DNA from: Selenomonas sp.
GTDB lineage: Bacteria > Bacillota_C > Negativicutes > Selenomonadales > Selenomonadaceae
Direction: 5' to 3'
NCBI RefSeq assembly: GCF_024693525.1
Contig: NZ_JAILKR010000051.1
Coordinates: 1 to 62,839, forward strand
Length of the DNA: 62,839 nt
Below, piece after piece: positions 6,522-14,989 of this stretch. The notes beneath the pieces are model-generated. The model was not told the DNA's origin. It worked only from the letters and a program-made list of their open reading frames with translations, and made no database searches. The position numbers and the translations under genes are program-made. Positions within the stretch are counted from its first letter, which is position 1. The number at the start of each line of letters is the position of its first letter.

Positions 6522-7941
6522 AATAGGCATCTCTACCCAATACTACATGAATCGTCTTAAATAAAATCACAATATCCTGCCAAAGATTCCAGTTGCGTAC
6601 ATACCAGGAATCCATCCGCAATCGTCCATTAAACTTCACATTACTGCGTCCACTAACCTGCCAAAGTCCCGTCATCCCCGGAACCGTCATACAAATAACC
6701 GGTAAATAATCGCCAATCTGCTCCCTCTCGCGTGGCAAATAAGGACGCGGCCCCACGAGACTCATATCTCCCTTGAGCACATTAAAAATCTGTGGCAGCT
6801 CATCAATACTGTACTTGCGGATAATACGCCCGACACGAGTGACCCGCGGATCTTCCCCACGCAGCTTCTGGAACGCTGCCCACTCCTGCTGTGCTTCTGG
6901 ATGATTCGCTAAGTATTCCTGCAAAATCCTATCCGAATCAACATACATCGACCGGAACTTGTAACAGCAGAAACTCTGTCCATCCTTTCCAATCCGCTCG
7001 GCATTATAAAACACCGAGCCCTTCGAATCCATCTTGATAAGGAGCGCCGTCAACGCAATAATCGGCATAATCAGCAAAGCGATAAGACTGCCAACCACCA
7101 AATCAAAGGCCCGTTTGAGCAAGCGATTCGACAATCGGTTCAAATTATTATAGGTCCGCAAAACCAACAACTGATCATTGAGACTGCGAATTGCCTTCAT
7201 ATTACCAATCGGTATTCCAAACAGATTCGGAATCAGCGAAACATGTTTGACAAACGGCTGTACCCGATAAAACAGAGCAATATTATCCGCCTTCGTAAGT
7301 CCTGGCGTTGCCAAAATAACCTCATTCACCGGATTCTCCTGCAGGATAGCTTCCACCTCCGCGAACCCGCCCAGTCGTGGATAATCCTGCAACAACGGCC
7401 TAGTCTGTACATCCTCTACAAAGCCCACGATCTCTACCCCAGAGCCAAAGGCACGAACATATTTCTGCGCGGTCTTACCAGCACCAATGATAATAACCCG
7501 GGTCTGCCATACCCCCAATTTACTAAAGCCCCATCGGAGCAGGCAACGCTCAAAATACAGGCCCCAAAAGCCAAACAACCATACAAAGAGTAAAAAAGCT
7601 CGCGAAAGCGCCCCTCCCGTATGCAACACGAAATCAAAAACAATGATGGATAGGATTGCATAAGTAGACGCCTTGAACATCTTGCGCGCATGATCTGTCA
7701 TCACGCGATGCGTGCGATATAGATCTGCAAATAACAAATTAGACATATAAAGCACAGGCAAAAGAACATACCATGTCTGCGGCGGATAAACACTATGGCC
7801 AATAACCCACTCAGCAGTCACCAAAGATAACTGCATCCCCCCACAAACCACCAACAAGTCTACGATAAACAAAATCACAGGTCGCAGGAAATAATTCCAC
7901 TCAATACGCTTTTCTTCCAGCCGATTCTGTACCTTTACCAA
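6520..7941 (-). CDS. Undecaprenyl-phosphate sugar-1-phosphate transferase, WbaP-like
   Basis: It starts surface polysaccharide synthesis by transferring a sugar-1-phosphate to undecaprenyl phosphate. The 473-residue protein has several N-terminal membrane segments, a middle Rossmann-like region (VIIIGAGKTAQKYVRAFG) and the C-terminal catalytic domain with KFRSM, DELPQIFNVLKGDMSLVGPRP and PGMTGLWQVSGRSN. This is the full-length WbaP layout. The TTG start at 7941 has GGGGAG 6 bases upstream. It lies about 1.3 kb from the rest of the polysaccharide cluster, with the sigma-like gene and an Rpn remnant in between. Confidence 0.92.
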   Translation of the reverse strand: MVKVQNRLEEKRIEWNYFLRPVILFIVDLLVVCGGMQLSLVTAEWVIGHSVYPPQTWYVLLPVLYMSNLLFADLYRTHRVMTDHARKMFKASTYAILSIIVFDFVLHTGGALSRAFLLFVWLFGFWGLYFERCLLRWGFSKLGVWQTRVIIIGAGKTAQKYVRAFGSGVEIVGFVEDVQTRPLLQDYPRLGGFAEVEAILQENPVNEVILATPGLTKADNIALFYRVQPFVKHVSLIPNLFGIPIGNMKAIRSLNDQLLVLRTYNNLNRLSNRLLKRAFDLVVGSLIALLIMPIIALTALLIKMDSKGSVFYNAERIGKDGQSFCCYKFRSMYVDSDRILQEYLANHPEAQQEWAAFQKLRGEDPRVTRVGRIIRKYSIDELPQIFNVLKGDMSLVGPRPYLPREREQIGDYLPVICMTVPGMTGLWQVSGRSNVKFNGRLRMDSWYVRNWNLWQDIVILFKTIHVVLGRDAY

Positions 7942-7970
7942 ATCGCACTCCCCTATCTGCGAATAATCCT

Positions 7971-7996
7971 TAAAAAATAAGACACTCCTCGTGTCC
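7971..7996 (-). terminator. Short hairpin plus T-run upstream of the WbaP-like gene
   Basis: On the minus strand GACAC-GAGGA-GTGTC is followed by TTATTTTTT, ahead of the WbaP ribosome site. It could end an upstream transcript or attenuate this gene. The rest of the 7942-8285 gap is AT-rich and holds the duplicated upstream region of the next gene. Confidence 0.5.
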
Positions 7997-8157
7997 TATC
8001 CCAAAATCAGATTTTATAAAGTCTAGGTACAGTATATCATCTATGTGCACATCGCACAATAAAACATCAGTGTAAAAAGCACTATCTAATACAATTCTAA
8101 GCACACCCTAGATAGTTCCTCTGATTTAAAATTTATCATCTATTACAAATACAATCA

Positions 8158-8291
8158 GAATGCTTCCAGAAGACATGTACGCACACAGTAAACACTGTCA
8201 CACATTTCCTTTTATCATCAAACACGTTTTCGACTAAAATACATCGCCCCACCTATACTAAAGGCAAACGAAAGGAGATGTTCCCATGAAC
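8158..8291 (+). repeat. Duplicated upstream region of the sigma-like gene, copy 2
   Basis: Paralogous to 3648-3785. It includes the conserved TTTCGAC, CCTATACT and GAAAGGAGATGTTCC blocks. TATACT could be the -10 of the sigma-like gene; the -35 position (around CGACTA) is not a sigma-70 consensus. Confidence 0.75.
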
Positions 8292-8903
8292 AACCTAAGC
8301 AAAACAAAGGAAGATAAACTCATCGCCCAAGCCGCCGCAGGTGACGAAAAAGCCACCGCCAGCCTCTATCATCACTACGAAGGCCTCCTCATCAAAGAAT
8401 CCCGTGAGCGCTATCTTGCCGCTATGAATCTCAGTGACGAAGCCCCCGGAATCGCCCGGCTTGCCTTCTACGAAGCCATCAAAAGCTATGACGCCACCCG
8501 CGGCATCCACTTCGCCGCCTATCTCCAGCGTCAAGTCCGCGGCACCCTCTATACCGAATTCAAACGCCAGCGACGCTACCTAGCCCGCACCATTCACCCC
8601 GACCAAACCGCCACCGAAGAGCAAAACTTCTGGGATGTCTACGCAGACACCAGCCGCAGCCAAAACCACGAAGAAAAAATCTGCCACCGCGAACTCCTTC
8701 GCCAGGCCATCCATCAACTCACCCCAGCTGAAAAACGCCTCCTTACCCTAATATATCTCTACGAAATCCCCCAAAAACAAATCGCCAGCCTCCTGCACAT
8801 CACCCATCAAAGCATAACCAAAGCCAAAAAACGCCTGCTAACCCACCTACGTCAAACAATATCACAGCCCACCCCCCGCCTTACCTGTGTGTATGTTCTT
8901 TAA
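8286..8903 (+). CDS. Sigma-70-like factor (region 2 plus region 4)
   Basis: A 205-residue protein resembling small sigma factors of mobile elements. Residues ~10-95 look like region 2 (AAAGDEKATASLYHHYEGLL, FYEAIKSYDATRGIHFAAYL). Residues ~140-190 form a region 4 helix-turn-helix (LTPAEKRLLTLIYLYEIP, KQIASLLHITHQSITKAKKR). AAAGGAG precedes the ATG. It sits among Rpn genes, and its 5' region is duplicated at 3648. It may direct transcription of islet genes; no target is shown. Confidence 0.75.
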   Translation: MNNLSKTKEDKLIAQAAAGDEKATASLYHHYEGLLIKESRERYLAAMNLSDEAPGIARLAFYEAIKSYDATRGIHFAAYLQRQVRGTLYTEFKRQRRYLARTIHPDQTATEEQNFWDVYADTSRSQNHEEKICHRELLRQAIHQLTPAEKRLLTLIYLYEIPQKQIASLLHITHQSITKAKKRLLTHLRQTISQPTPRLTCVYVL

Positions 8904-8907
8904 TCCA

Positions 8908-8936
8908 TAGAATATTAATTCGTTGCGTGATATAAT
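8908..8936 (+). promoter_or_regulatory. Islet promoter, copy 3 (TAGAAT-17-TATAAT)
   Basis: TAGAAT (8908-8913), 17-base spacer ending TGA, TATAAT (8931-8936), directly before the Rpn remnant. The spacer has diverged from the other copies while both hexamers and the TG are kept. Confidence 0.6.
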
Positions 8937-8943
8937 ATATTTA

Positions 8944-9217
8944 TATCTTTTCACTTCCTTGAAATCCCTAAATACGCTAAGAAACCCGCCGCTATATCAA
9001 CCGCGAAATGGCCATCATGGACTACAACTCCGACCACGAAGCCGCCATAGCTCAAGGCCGTGCTGAGGGACGTGCCCAAGGACTTGCCGAAGGCGAACGT
9101 AAGAATCAAGAACAAACCGCCCTTGATATGCTGCGCGACAACATGGATATGCAACGAATTATGAAATACACCCACCTCTCCGCCGAACGTATCGCGGAGC
9201 TTGCTAAAACACTATAA
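8944..9217 (+). pseudogene. Rpn-family gene with a large internal deletion
   Basis: The first ~40 bases match the FHFLEIPKYAKKP segment of the first Rpn gene. The sequence then jumps to its RRYINREMAIMDYNSD segment, out of frame. The nuclease domain is gone. From ATG 9008 a 69-codon frame remains open (MAIMDYNSDHEAAIAQGRAEG to RIAELAKTL), with no good ribosome site. The tail is closer to that of the second Rpn gene than the first, so this is a mosaic remnant. Confidence 0.75.
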
Positions 9218-9226
9218 TATCCCCCT

Positions 9227-9273
9227 AACCCAAAGAGCCTGACCATCATATTTCTGGTCAGGCTCTTTGGGTT
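9227..9273. terminator. 19-base perfect hairpin
   Basis: AACCCAAAGAGCCTGACCA pairs exactly with TGGTCAGGCTCTTTGGGTT around a 9-base loop. There is no long T-run. It lies between the Rpn remnant and the convergent polysaccharide operon, so it probably acts as a terminator. Confidence 0.65.
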
Positions 9274-9295
9274 ACAGGTCTGTAAAAAACACCAT

Positions 9296-10534
9296 CTAGT
9301 AAAACAATCTGTTCCCTATTCTTTGAGCTATCCGTTTATCCGATAATTTATTCGCAAAATTATATAACACCATCAACATTTTATATTTTGCTCCATATCG
9401 CAGATACTTTTTAGCAACATAGGCAAAGCCAAAATTATGATAATCTCGCCAAAAATCAACTCGAGTTTCCGGGCGTTTTATAGGACGCGTAAGATGCATC
9501 TGATATTTCCGCGCCACGGACTCCTGTTTTGCGTTCAACAATTTGCTATTCAGTAGTTTCTCAACTTTCGTAATTCCCTTTCCTCGAGCAATCATCAACG
9601 AACATCCTTGTGGAAAATCCAAATCTACATCCGTTTCCTCAATCCCCCAAAAGTCTGCCAGCGTAATATCGGCAGGCTTGTTATCGGTGCAATAGGGACA
9701 ATGATAACAAGACTCTCGCAGGCACAAATCCGAAAAGAACACATTGAGCCATAACTGTGACTCCAAACTCGTTCTATCTCCATCAGCGCAACCATGAACA
9801 GGCGGTTTTTGTCCACTATGAACAAACGCTTGTTCATAGTTTTTGAGCATAAATTTCAAGCCCCATTGCTGACGTTTCGTCCTGAAGTAATGTTTTAGCC
9901 CCTTGACACCTTTTACCTGTTCGTAAAGCTTCACATATTCCTGATGCATCAGATTACTTGGCACTCCATGACAGATTAAATCCATAGTAATCAGATTATC
10001 CGCGGGCACTTTAGCCACCGATAGATAATTCAACAAACCGTGTGTCTGACAGGATGTGCCGCTGAAGACCACCTTTTCTCCCGCTGCCAACTTGTCCCGA
10101 ATTTCCCGCAAGACATTACTCATATCGCTCTGGACATACTTGGAGCCTCGCATAGCGGCGATATCATCCTCTTCACGGGATAAAATATGCCGAACATAAA
10201 GTTTATTATCCAGCACACATCCACAAACATAGGGATTTTCTTCATTGCCAACAATAGCAGAAAAAGCACCTCCAGAAGTACTTTTAGCTAAGACTTCCTT
10301 ATCCTCATGTTGATATGCATAAAATTTATTTTCGCCTGCTTTCCCCTGCCAAGGATTAAGTGCTGGACACACCTTCGTACAAGCACCACAACCAACACAC
10401 TTCTCCTCGTCCACTATCGGCACCATAAAACCTTCCGCATCCGGCTGCATGGTAATAGCATCAAACTTACAAATCGCCATACATGCTGTACAACCAAAAC
10501 AAGTCTCTGGTTTTACCTTCGCTACGCTCTCCAC
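9296..10534 (-). CDS. Coenzyme F420 hydrogenase/dehydrogenase beta-subunit-like ferredoxin protein
   Basis: A 412-residue iron-sulfur protein. Two 4Fe-4S motifs lie at the N-terminus (CFGCTACMAICKFDAI and CVGCGACTKVCPALNP), followed by an FrhB-like domain and more cysteines (CYHCPYC). Such proteins are often found next to polysaccharide pyruvyl transferases in surface glycan clusters, as here, but their reaction is not established. The GTG start has AAAGGAG 7 bases upstream. It is the last gene of the run beginning with the GT92-like gene. Confidence 0.85.
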   Translation of the reverse strand: MESVAKVKPETCFGCTACMAICKFDAITMQPDAEGFMVPIVDEEKCVGCGACTKVCPALNPWQGKAGENKFYAYQHEDKEVLAKSTSGGAFSAIVGNEENPYVCGCVLDNKLYVRHILSREEDDIAAMRGSKYVQSDMSNVLREIRDKLAAGEKVVFSGTSCQTHGLLNYLSVAKVPADNLITMDLICHGVPSNLMHQEYVKLYEQVKGVKGLKHYFRTKRQQWGLKFMLKNYEQAFVHSGQKPPVHGCADGDRTSLESQLWLNVFFSDLCLRESCYHCPYCTDNKPADITLADFWGIEETDVDLDFPQGCSLMIARGKGITKVEKLLNSKLLNAKQESVARKYQMHLTRPIKRPETRVDFWRDYHNFGFAYVAKKYLRYGAKYKMLMVLYNFANKLSDKRIAQRIGNRLFY

Positions 10535-10536
10535 AA

Positions 10537-12075
10537 TTACGCTCCTTTATGTTTCAGCCTATCCATTATTTTCCCAACGGGCAAAATCCGCCCCACAAGC
10601 TGCCGCTCCGCCTTGTTCAAGCCCAGTAAGAATATCAGTCCACAAGTCAAAAAAACACATGCCGCACTATTCCCTGCCAGTTGCCAGAAACTAACTGCAC
10701 TAGACCAGAACTTATAACTAATTCCCCATGCCAGCAAGCTCACTATGCCCACCGGAATATACACCTGCATAAAATATCGCTGAACATTGAAGGAATAGAG
10801 CCGCCGAAAGGTAAGCATCCGCAAAAAGCCCATCAATAAAGATATTCCCACCCCCACAGCAAAGGGCAGCCAAGGTTCCTGAACATAAAGCAATAACCCA
10901 TAGGACAGGGGCAAATTCATCAAACTCGCGCCCCCTACCACAATTTGATAGACCTTCATCTTCCCAATGGCATGGACTGCTGTACACAAGGGATCTGTAA
11001 GCGCAGAAAGTAAAACATCCACCATAACCAGCACAGCAAATAAATCTGTTTGTAATGGCGGTGTCCCCAGCCACAATTCCAGCACATAGGACACATTCAA
11101 CATCAAAGGCAGGGCCACTACAAATAACAGAAAATACGATAACTTAGAGGAAATGACCAGCATAAAGCGAAATTTATCCCCATCCCCTAATGCATAAGCC
11201 TTCATAATCTGCGGATCAACTGCTTTCATGAAGTTTTGGGAGAAAGACAACACTACATTGCTGATACTGTAAGCAATTCCACGAGCTGCATTCACTGCCG
11301 GCCCAAAAAAGATGTTGATTATGATGTTTACTCCCTGCCCCTTGAGGATTTGGGCAATAGCCCCGATAACATTCCAGTTGACATAGCTGAAAACTCCCCG
11401 GTATTCCCTGTAATCCCGATAAAAATGCACCTTCAGCTTCGGATATTTTTCCAGACAGTACCAAAGAAAAAATCCCTGTACAGCCAATGTGACCAAAAAC
11501 AACAACACCGCATAGAGAATCAGCTTGTCCACAGCAAACATCAACAATGCATAGACAACGGCAAGCTTAAGCAGACCTTCAAGCACGGATATCACAGCAT
11601 AGATAGAGAGGTTTTCATCCGCTACCAATATTGCCTGCAACGGTGCCCCCAGCATAACAACAATAAACCCCAATAGCGATAGCTCAAACACTACAATAGC
11701 TGCCATCATCCGATCCGTGGGAATCGTCATTTGAGTAGTTACAAAATACAAACCGCCAGTTTCACAGACAAACAATACCACAAGTGAAAAAACGACGATG
11801 ATTCCCAGGATTAAGGACAAGATTTTATTGAGGTTCTCCCAGTCTTGCGTAGCCAAGCTAATTGCAAAATATCGTTGCGCCGCATTAACCAGCGTGCCCG
11901 AAAAGAAAGAAAACAGGCCTACAAAGCCACCAACAACATTATAAAGGCCATAATCCTCCACGCCCAAAACCGATAAAACCACCCGCACGGTATATAAAGA
12001 TACCAACACGAGAAAAATCATACGGAAATATAGCGCCAGCGTATTTTTTGCCACCCGCTTTGCATTATCAGCCAT
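10537..12075 (-). CDS. Polysaccharide repeat-unit flippase, Wzx-like
   Basis: A 512-residue polytopic membrane protein of the MATE/Wzx superfamily with about 12-14 hydrophobic segments and an N-terminal NTLALYFRMIFLVLVSLYTVR. It should move the lipid-linked oligosaccharide across the inner membrane. It overlaps the end of the pyruvyl transferase gene by 8 bases. I use ATG 12075; a TTG at 12078 is also in frame. Confidence 0.88.
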   Translation of the reverse strand: MADNAKRVAKNTLALYFRMIFLVLVSLYTVRVVLSVLGVEDYGLYNVVGGFVGLFSFFSGTLVNAAQRYFAISLATQDWENLNKILSLILGIIVVFSLVVLFVCETGGLYFVTTQMTIPTDRMMAAIVVFELSLLGFIVVMLGAPLQAILVADENLSIYAVISVLEGLLKLAVVYALLMFAVDKLILYAVLLFLVTLAVQGFFLWYCLEKYPKLKVHFYRDYREYRGVFSYVNWNVIGAIAQILKGQGVNIIINIFFGPAVNAARGIAYSISNVVLSFSQNFMKAVDPQIMKAYALGDGDKFRFMLVISSKLSYFLLFVVALPLMLNVSYVLELWLGTPPLQTDLFAVLVMVDVLLSALTDPLCTAVHAIGKMKVYQIVVGGASLMNLPLSYGLLLYVQEPWLPFAVGVGISLLMGFLRMLTFRRLYSFNVQRYFMQVYIPVGIVSLLAWGISYKFWSSAVSFWQLAGNSAACVFLTCGLIFLLGLNKAERQLVGRILPVGKIMDRLKHKGA

Positions 12076-13174
12076 CAACTTTCAGTGACTCCTTCAAATA
12101 TGCCAACGATTTTTCCTTCATTACCTCAAACTTTGGCTGAATCTGCGTATAGTCCCAATTCCAATCTGCCTTTTCTGCAAAGCCTTTCATATCAACCAAA
12201 ACATCCCGCAAATCAAGATAGTCAATCAAGGAAGATGCCTTATCCAGAATAAACTGCGTGGGACTGAAAATAAGCCGTTTCTGGAAAATCAACCCAAATA
12301 GCAGCCCATGATAAGTGCAGGTAAAAATAGCCCTAGCATGCTTAAAGTAACCACACCAGGCAAAAGGCGTCAGCCCCTCCTGACTTATATTCACATCACA
12401 CCAGTCAAATGTATCGTCAAGACTGTCCAGACAAACCAACTTCAGATTATGCTTATCTGCATACTCCCGCGCTCCCTGGATAAGCTCAGGCATAAAGGAA
12501 CTGCCATAGACTACAATATAATCTTCCATATCCGGCTTTACAAACTTGTCATCATCTGCATCCATCAACAGTGTCGGGTCAAGCACCACCAAGGCATCCT
12601 TGCCCGTATATTTTTTCACCAGCTGCGCCGAATTTTCATCCCGAACACTAATGGCACGCATCCGCTCCAAGCCATCTACCACATAGGCTGGCGCCATATC
12701 CTCTGCCTTTACCGTACCAAAGCTGGCTGCATAGGAAATAACCTTATCTGCTTGGAAATCATTACCAAAAAGGAATCGATCATTGCCAAAAAATCCTTGC
12801 TTATAATCCCAAACGATGTCACTCCCCAACACTACTGCATCAAAATTCTCTTGCGACAACTCACCTGCCGAAAATGGCCGCGTATGCGGAATCTGGTCAA
12901 AATAACGAAAAAATGATTTCAACTGCTCAATCTTCCTCTGATCTCTCAACCTATAGAAAAGATTTCGATAAAATCGAGGATTTATCAGGAAATAGCGATA
13001 ATTTGTGTCCACCATCCCATAATAGGCGTTATAATGCCGCGGATTAAGGTATGCAATCTGTCGCACATCATCCTCAGGAAGCAGTTCTCCCAACACCTTT
13101 TGCAATGCATACGCCTGCATAAATGCGCCATAATTAGGTACATTCCAAAAGGTCAAAATTCCGATTTTCTGCAA
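12068..13174 (-). CDS. Polysaccharide pyruvyl transferase family protein
   Basis: It would add a pyruvate ketal from PEP to a sugar of the surface glycan. The 368-residue protein begins KIGILTFWNVPNYGAFMQAY, typical of the family, and has VLGSDIVWDYKQGFFG, VLDPTLLMD and TCTYHGLLFGLIF. The ATG at 13180 overlaps the ribosome site, so I prefer the TTG at 13174, which is 7 bases after GGAGG. It overlaps the GT92-like gene upstream. Confidence 0.88.
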   Translation of the reverse strand: MQKIGILTFWNVPNYGAFMQAYALQKVLGELLPEDDVRQIAYLNPRHYNAYYGMVDTNYRYFLINPRFYRNLFYRLRDQRKIEQLKSFFRYFDQIPHTRPFSAGELSQENFDAVVLGSDIVWDYKQGFFGNDRFLFGNDFQADKVISYAASFGTVKAEDMAPAYVVDGLERMRAISVRDENSAQLVKKYTGKDALVVLDPTLLMDADDDKFVKPDMEDYIVVYGSSFMPELIQGAREYADKHNLKLVCLDSLDDTFDWCDVNISQEGLTPFAWCGYFKHARAIFTCTYHGLLFGLIFQKRLIFSPTQFILDKASSLIDYLDLRDVLVDMKGFAEKADWNWDYTQIQPKFEVMKEKSLAYLKESLKVDG

Positions 13175-13176
13175 AA

Positions 13177-14151
13177 TCATACCTCCGTATTATTTTTCAA
13201 ACTTCTCAACCGTAATTTTAGCTTTATCAAATACTTAAAAATATGATGATCTTCTCGATTGCCTCGCATATCATGTTCAAAGAAATAGTTCTCATCCTTT
13301 ACATAGCCTTTGAACACAGCATCCCCCTTCTTGGTCTTTTCCTGAAATTCCTCATAAGACTTAACCACGTAATGATTGATTTGCACAGGCATATCATCTG
13401 AGGAAACAGGATTTTCACCAAACAAACAAACTTTGTCAAATACATTGACCGGTGGCAACACCCACCGACCAATCCTTCCCCTCCGGTAATGCATATGCTC
13501 ATTCCCCGGCAAATCATCTGCATAATCATAAGCTGTATTGAAAAACAATTTACCAATATTCGAATATTTCTTCCAACTAACCGTCAGTTCCTCAACCAAT
13601 AGTTTTGATCTGTCACGTGTCAGTAACCCTGATGAAGAAAAGTATAGCCAATAAATAAGCACCAAGGGACGATTCCTAAAACGTTCCAAAAAAACCTTAA
13701 TATTATCATCATGATTAGGAACTACATATTCATCCAAATCAATGAAGCCAATCCAATTCGTCTCACAACCAAAGCGCTCCACACAATCTGCATAGGCTTT
13801 CATTTGCCCTTGCGGCACTGGCCAATCTATTAACGTTACCATCCCTTGCTCAATATACGGCCCTAAAATTTCCCGATAATTATCCTGAGAAAAATTATTG
13901 TATAGATAAAAATGATCTACACCGATAAGTAGATGATATTCCAACCACTCCTGCAAATATCCCCCCTCATCCCGAAAGATAGCACAAATCGAAACGGTAT
14001 ACTTCTTCGCTATATAATCAGGTGCCGTAAAAATATATAGCAAAGAATAAGCCCCCCGTCCCAGTCCTGCCAATATGCGCTTAATCAGATATTTGACCGA
14101 TACCTTCTTGGGTGAGTCAAATATCAGGTACTTATTTTCCTTCAGTTCCAT
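13177..14151 (-). CDS. Glycosyltransferase, family 92 / GT2-like
   Basis: A 324-residue predicted glycosyltransferase. It has VSICAIFRDEGGYLQEWLEYH, then GVDHFYLYNNFSQDNY and the metal-binding WIGFIDLDEYVVP (DLDE). This is the GT92 pattern (PF01697/PF13704-like). GGAAG lies 5 bases before ATG 14151; a longer frame starting with TTG at 14181 lacks a ribosome site. It is first in the four-gene run ending with the ferredoxin protein. Confidence 0.8.
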   Translation of the reverse strand: MELKENKYLIFDSPKKVSVKYLIKRILAGLGRGAYSLLYIFTAPDYIAKKYTVSICAIFRDEGGYLQEWLEYHLLIGVDHFYLYNNFSQDNYREILGPYIEQGMVTLIDWPVPQGQMKAYADCVERFGCETNWIGFIDLDEYVVPNHDDNIKVFLERFRNRPLVLIYWLYFSSSGLLTRDRSKLLVEELTVSWKKYSNIGKLFFNTAYDYADDLPGNEHMHYRRGRIGRWVLPPVNVFDKVCLFGENPVSSDDMPVQINHYVVKSYEEFQEKTKKGDAVFKGYVKDENYFFEHDMRGNREDHHIFKYLIKLKLRLRSLKNNTEV

Positions 14152-14287
14152 AAAAGCTTCCACACTCCACATCTTTTCCAATAGACATTTATACTAATCC
14201 ATACTATAATAGTCGTAAATAGTTGTAAAATTAAGTATTTTCTACAATCCACACCTATACTATAATTCAAGAAAGGAGTCCTTCTCC

Positions 14288-14542
14288 ATACCAGAAATCA
14301 CGCGATTTTATGGAATCATCATCAAGATGTTCTTTTAACCCAAAGAACACGAACCCAGCCACATTCATGCACTCTATGGTGAATATGTAGGCGAGTTCAA
14401 TATTCTTACCTTTGAAATGATTGAAGGCGATTTGCCGCCCAAGGCTCAAGAACTTGTTACAGAATGGCTCAAAACCTACAAAAATGAACTACAAGGAATG
14501 TGGGACACACAACTTATCCGCAAACTTCCACCACTGAAATGA
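14288..14542 (+). pseudogene. DUF4160-like gene, inactivated
   Basis: The frame reads PEITRFYGIIIKMFF, stop, PKEHEPSHIHALYGEYVGEF, then continues to KLPPLK. This is a DUF4160 protein. The start codon is ATA instead of ATG (14288), although GAAAGGAG still stands 10 bases upstream, and codon 17 is TAA (14336-14338). It overlaps the ribosome site of the intact DUF2442 gene that normally accompanies it. Confidence 0.8.
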
Positions 14543-14555
14543 GGAGGTGTTTCCC

Positions 14556-14804
14556 GTGATTCCTCGCATCAAACATATAGAACCACGCAGTAACTTTACG
14601 CTATATGTCACATTTGACGATGGTAAAACTGTCCTTTACGATGTAAAAGACGATATCCGCACACTTCCGACTTATCGTATCCTTGAAACTGAACATGGAT
14701 TGTTTCAAAACTTTCAACTAGATGAAAGCCGAACTTGCATATATTGGAATGATGAAATAGACTTGCCTAGTAATACAATTTATGAATATGGAACACCTTG
14801 CTAA
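14556..14804 (+). CDS. DUF2442 domain protein
   Basis: An 82-residue protein (IPRIKHIEPRSNFTLYVTFD, then YDVKDDIRTLP and CIYWNDEIDLPSNTIYEYG). DUF2442 genes usually pair with DUF4160 genes in what look like small accessory modules, possibly toxin-antitoxin; the function is not established. GTG 14556 follows GAGGAGG by 8 bases. The partner gene upstream is broken. Confidence 0.82.
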   Translation: MIPRIKHIEPRSNFTLYVTFDDGKTVLYDVKDDIRTLPTYRILETEHGLFQNFQLDESRTCIYWNDEIDLPSNTIYEYGTPC

Positions 14805-14812
14805 CCAATCCC

Positions 14813-14846
14813 AGAGTCCAGCTGATGGTCAGTTGGACTCTTTTTA
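14813..14846 (+). terminator. Intrinsic terminator after DUF2442
   Basis: AGAGTCCAGCTGA pairs with TCAGTTGGACTCT, followed by TTTTT. The remaining bases to 14989 are AT-rich with nothing recognised. Confidence 0.8.
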
Positions 14847-14989
14847 CGTCTCAAATTAATCACCAGCAATATAATTACCATTTTCAAAATAAGTGTTGTA
14901 TCCCCCAGACTATATCCAGCATTCTATCCCCACCTACATACTAACGCCCCATTCATCACCGTGAAAATTTGAATTACTTATAGGCAATA

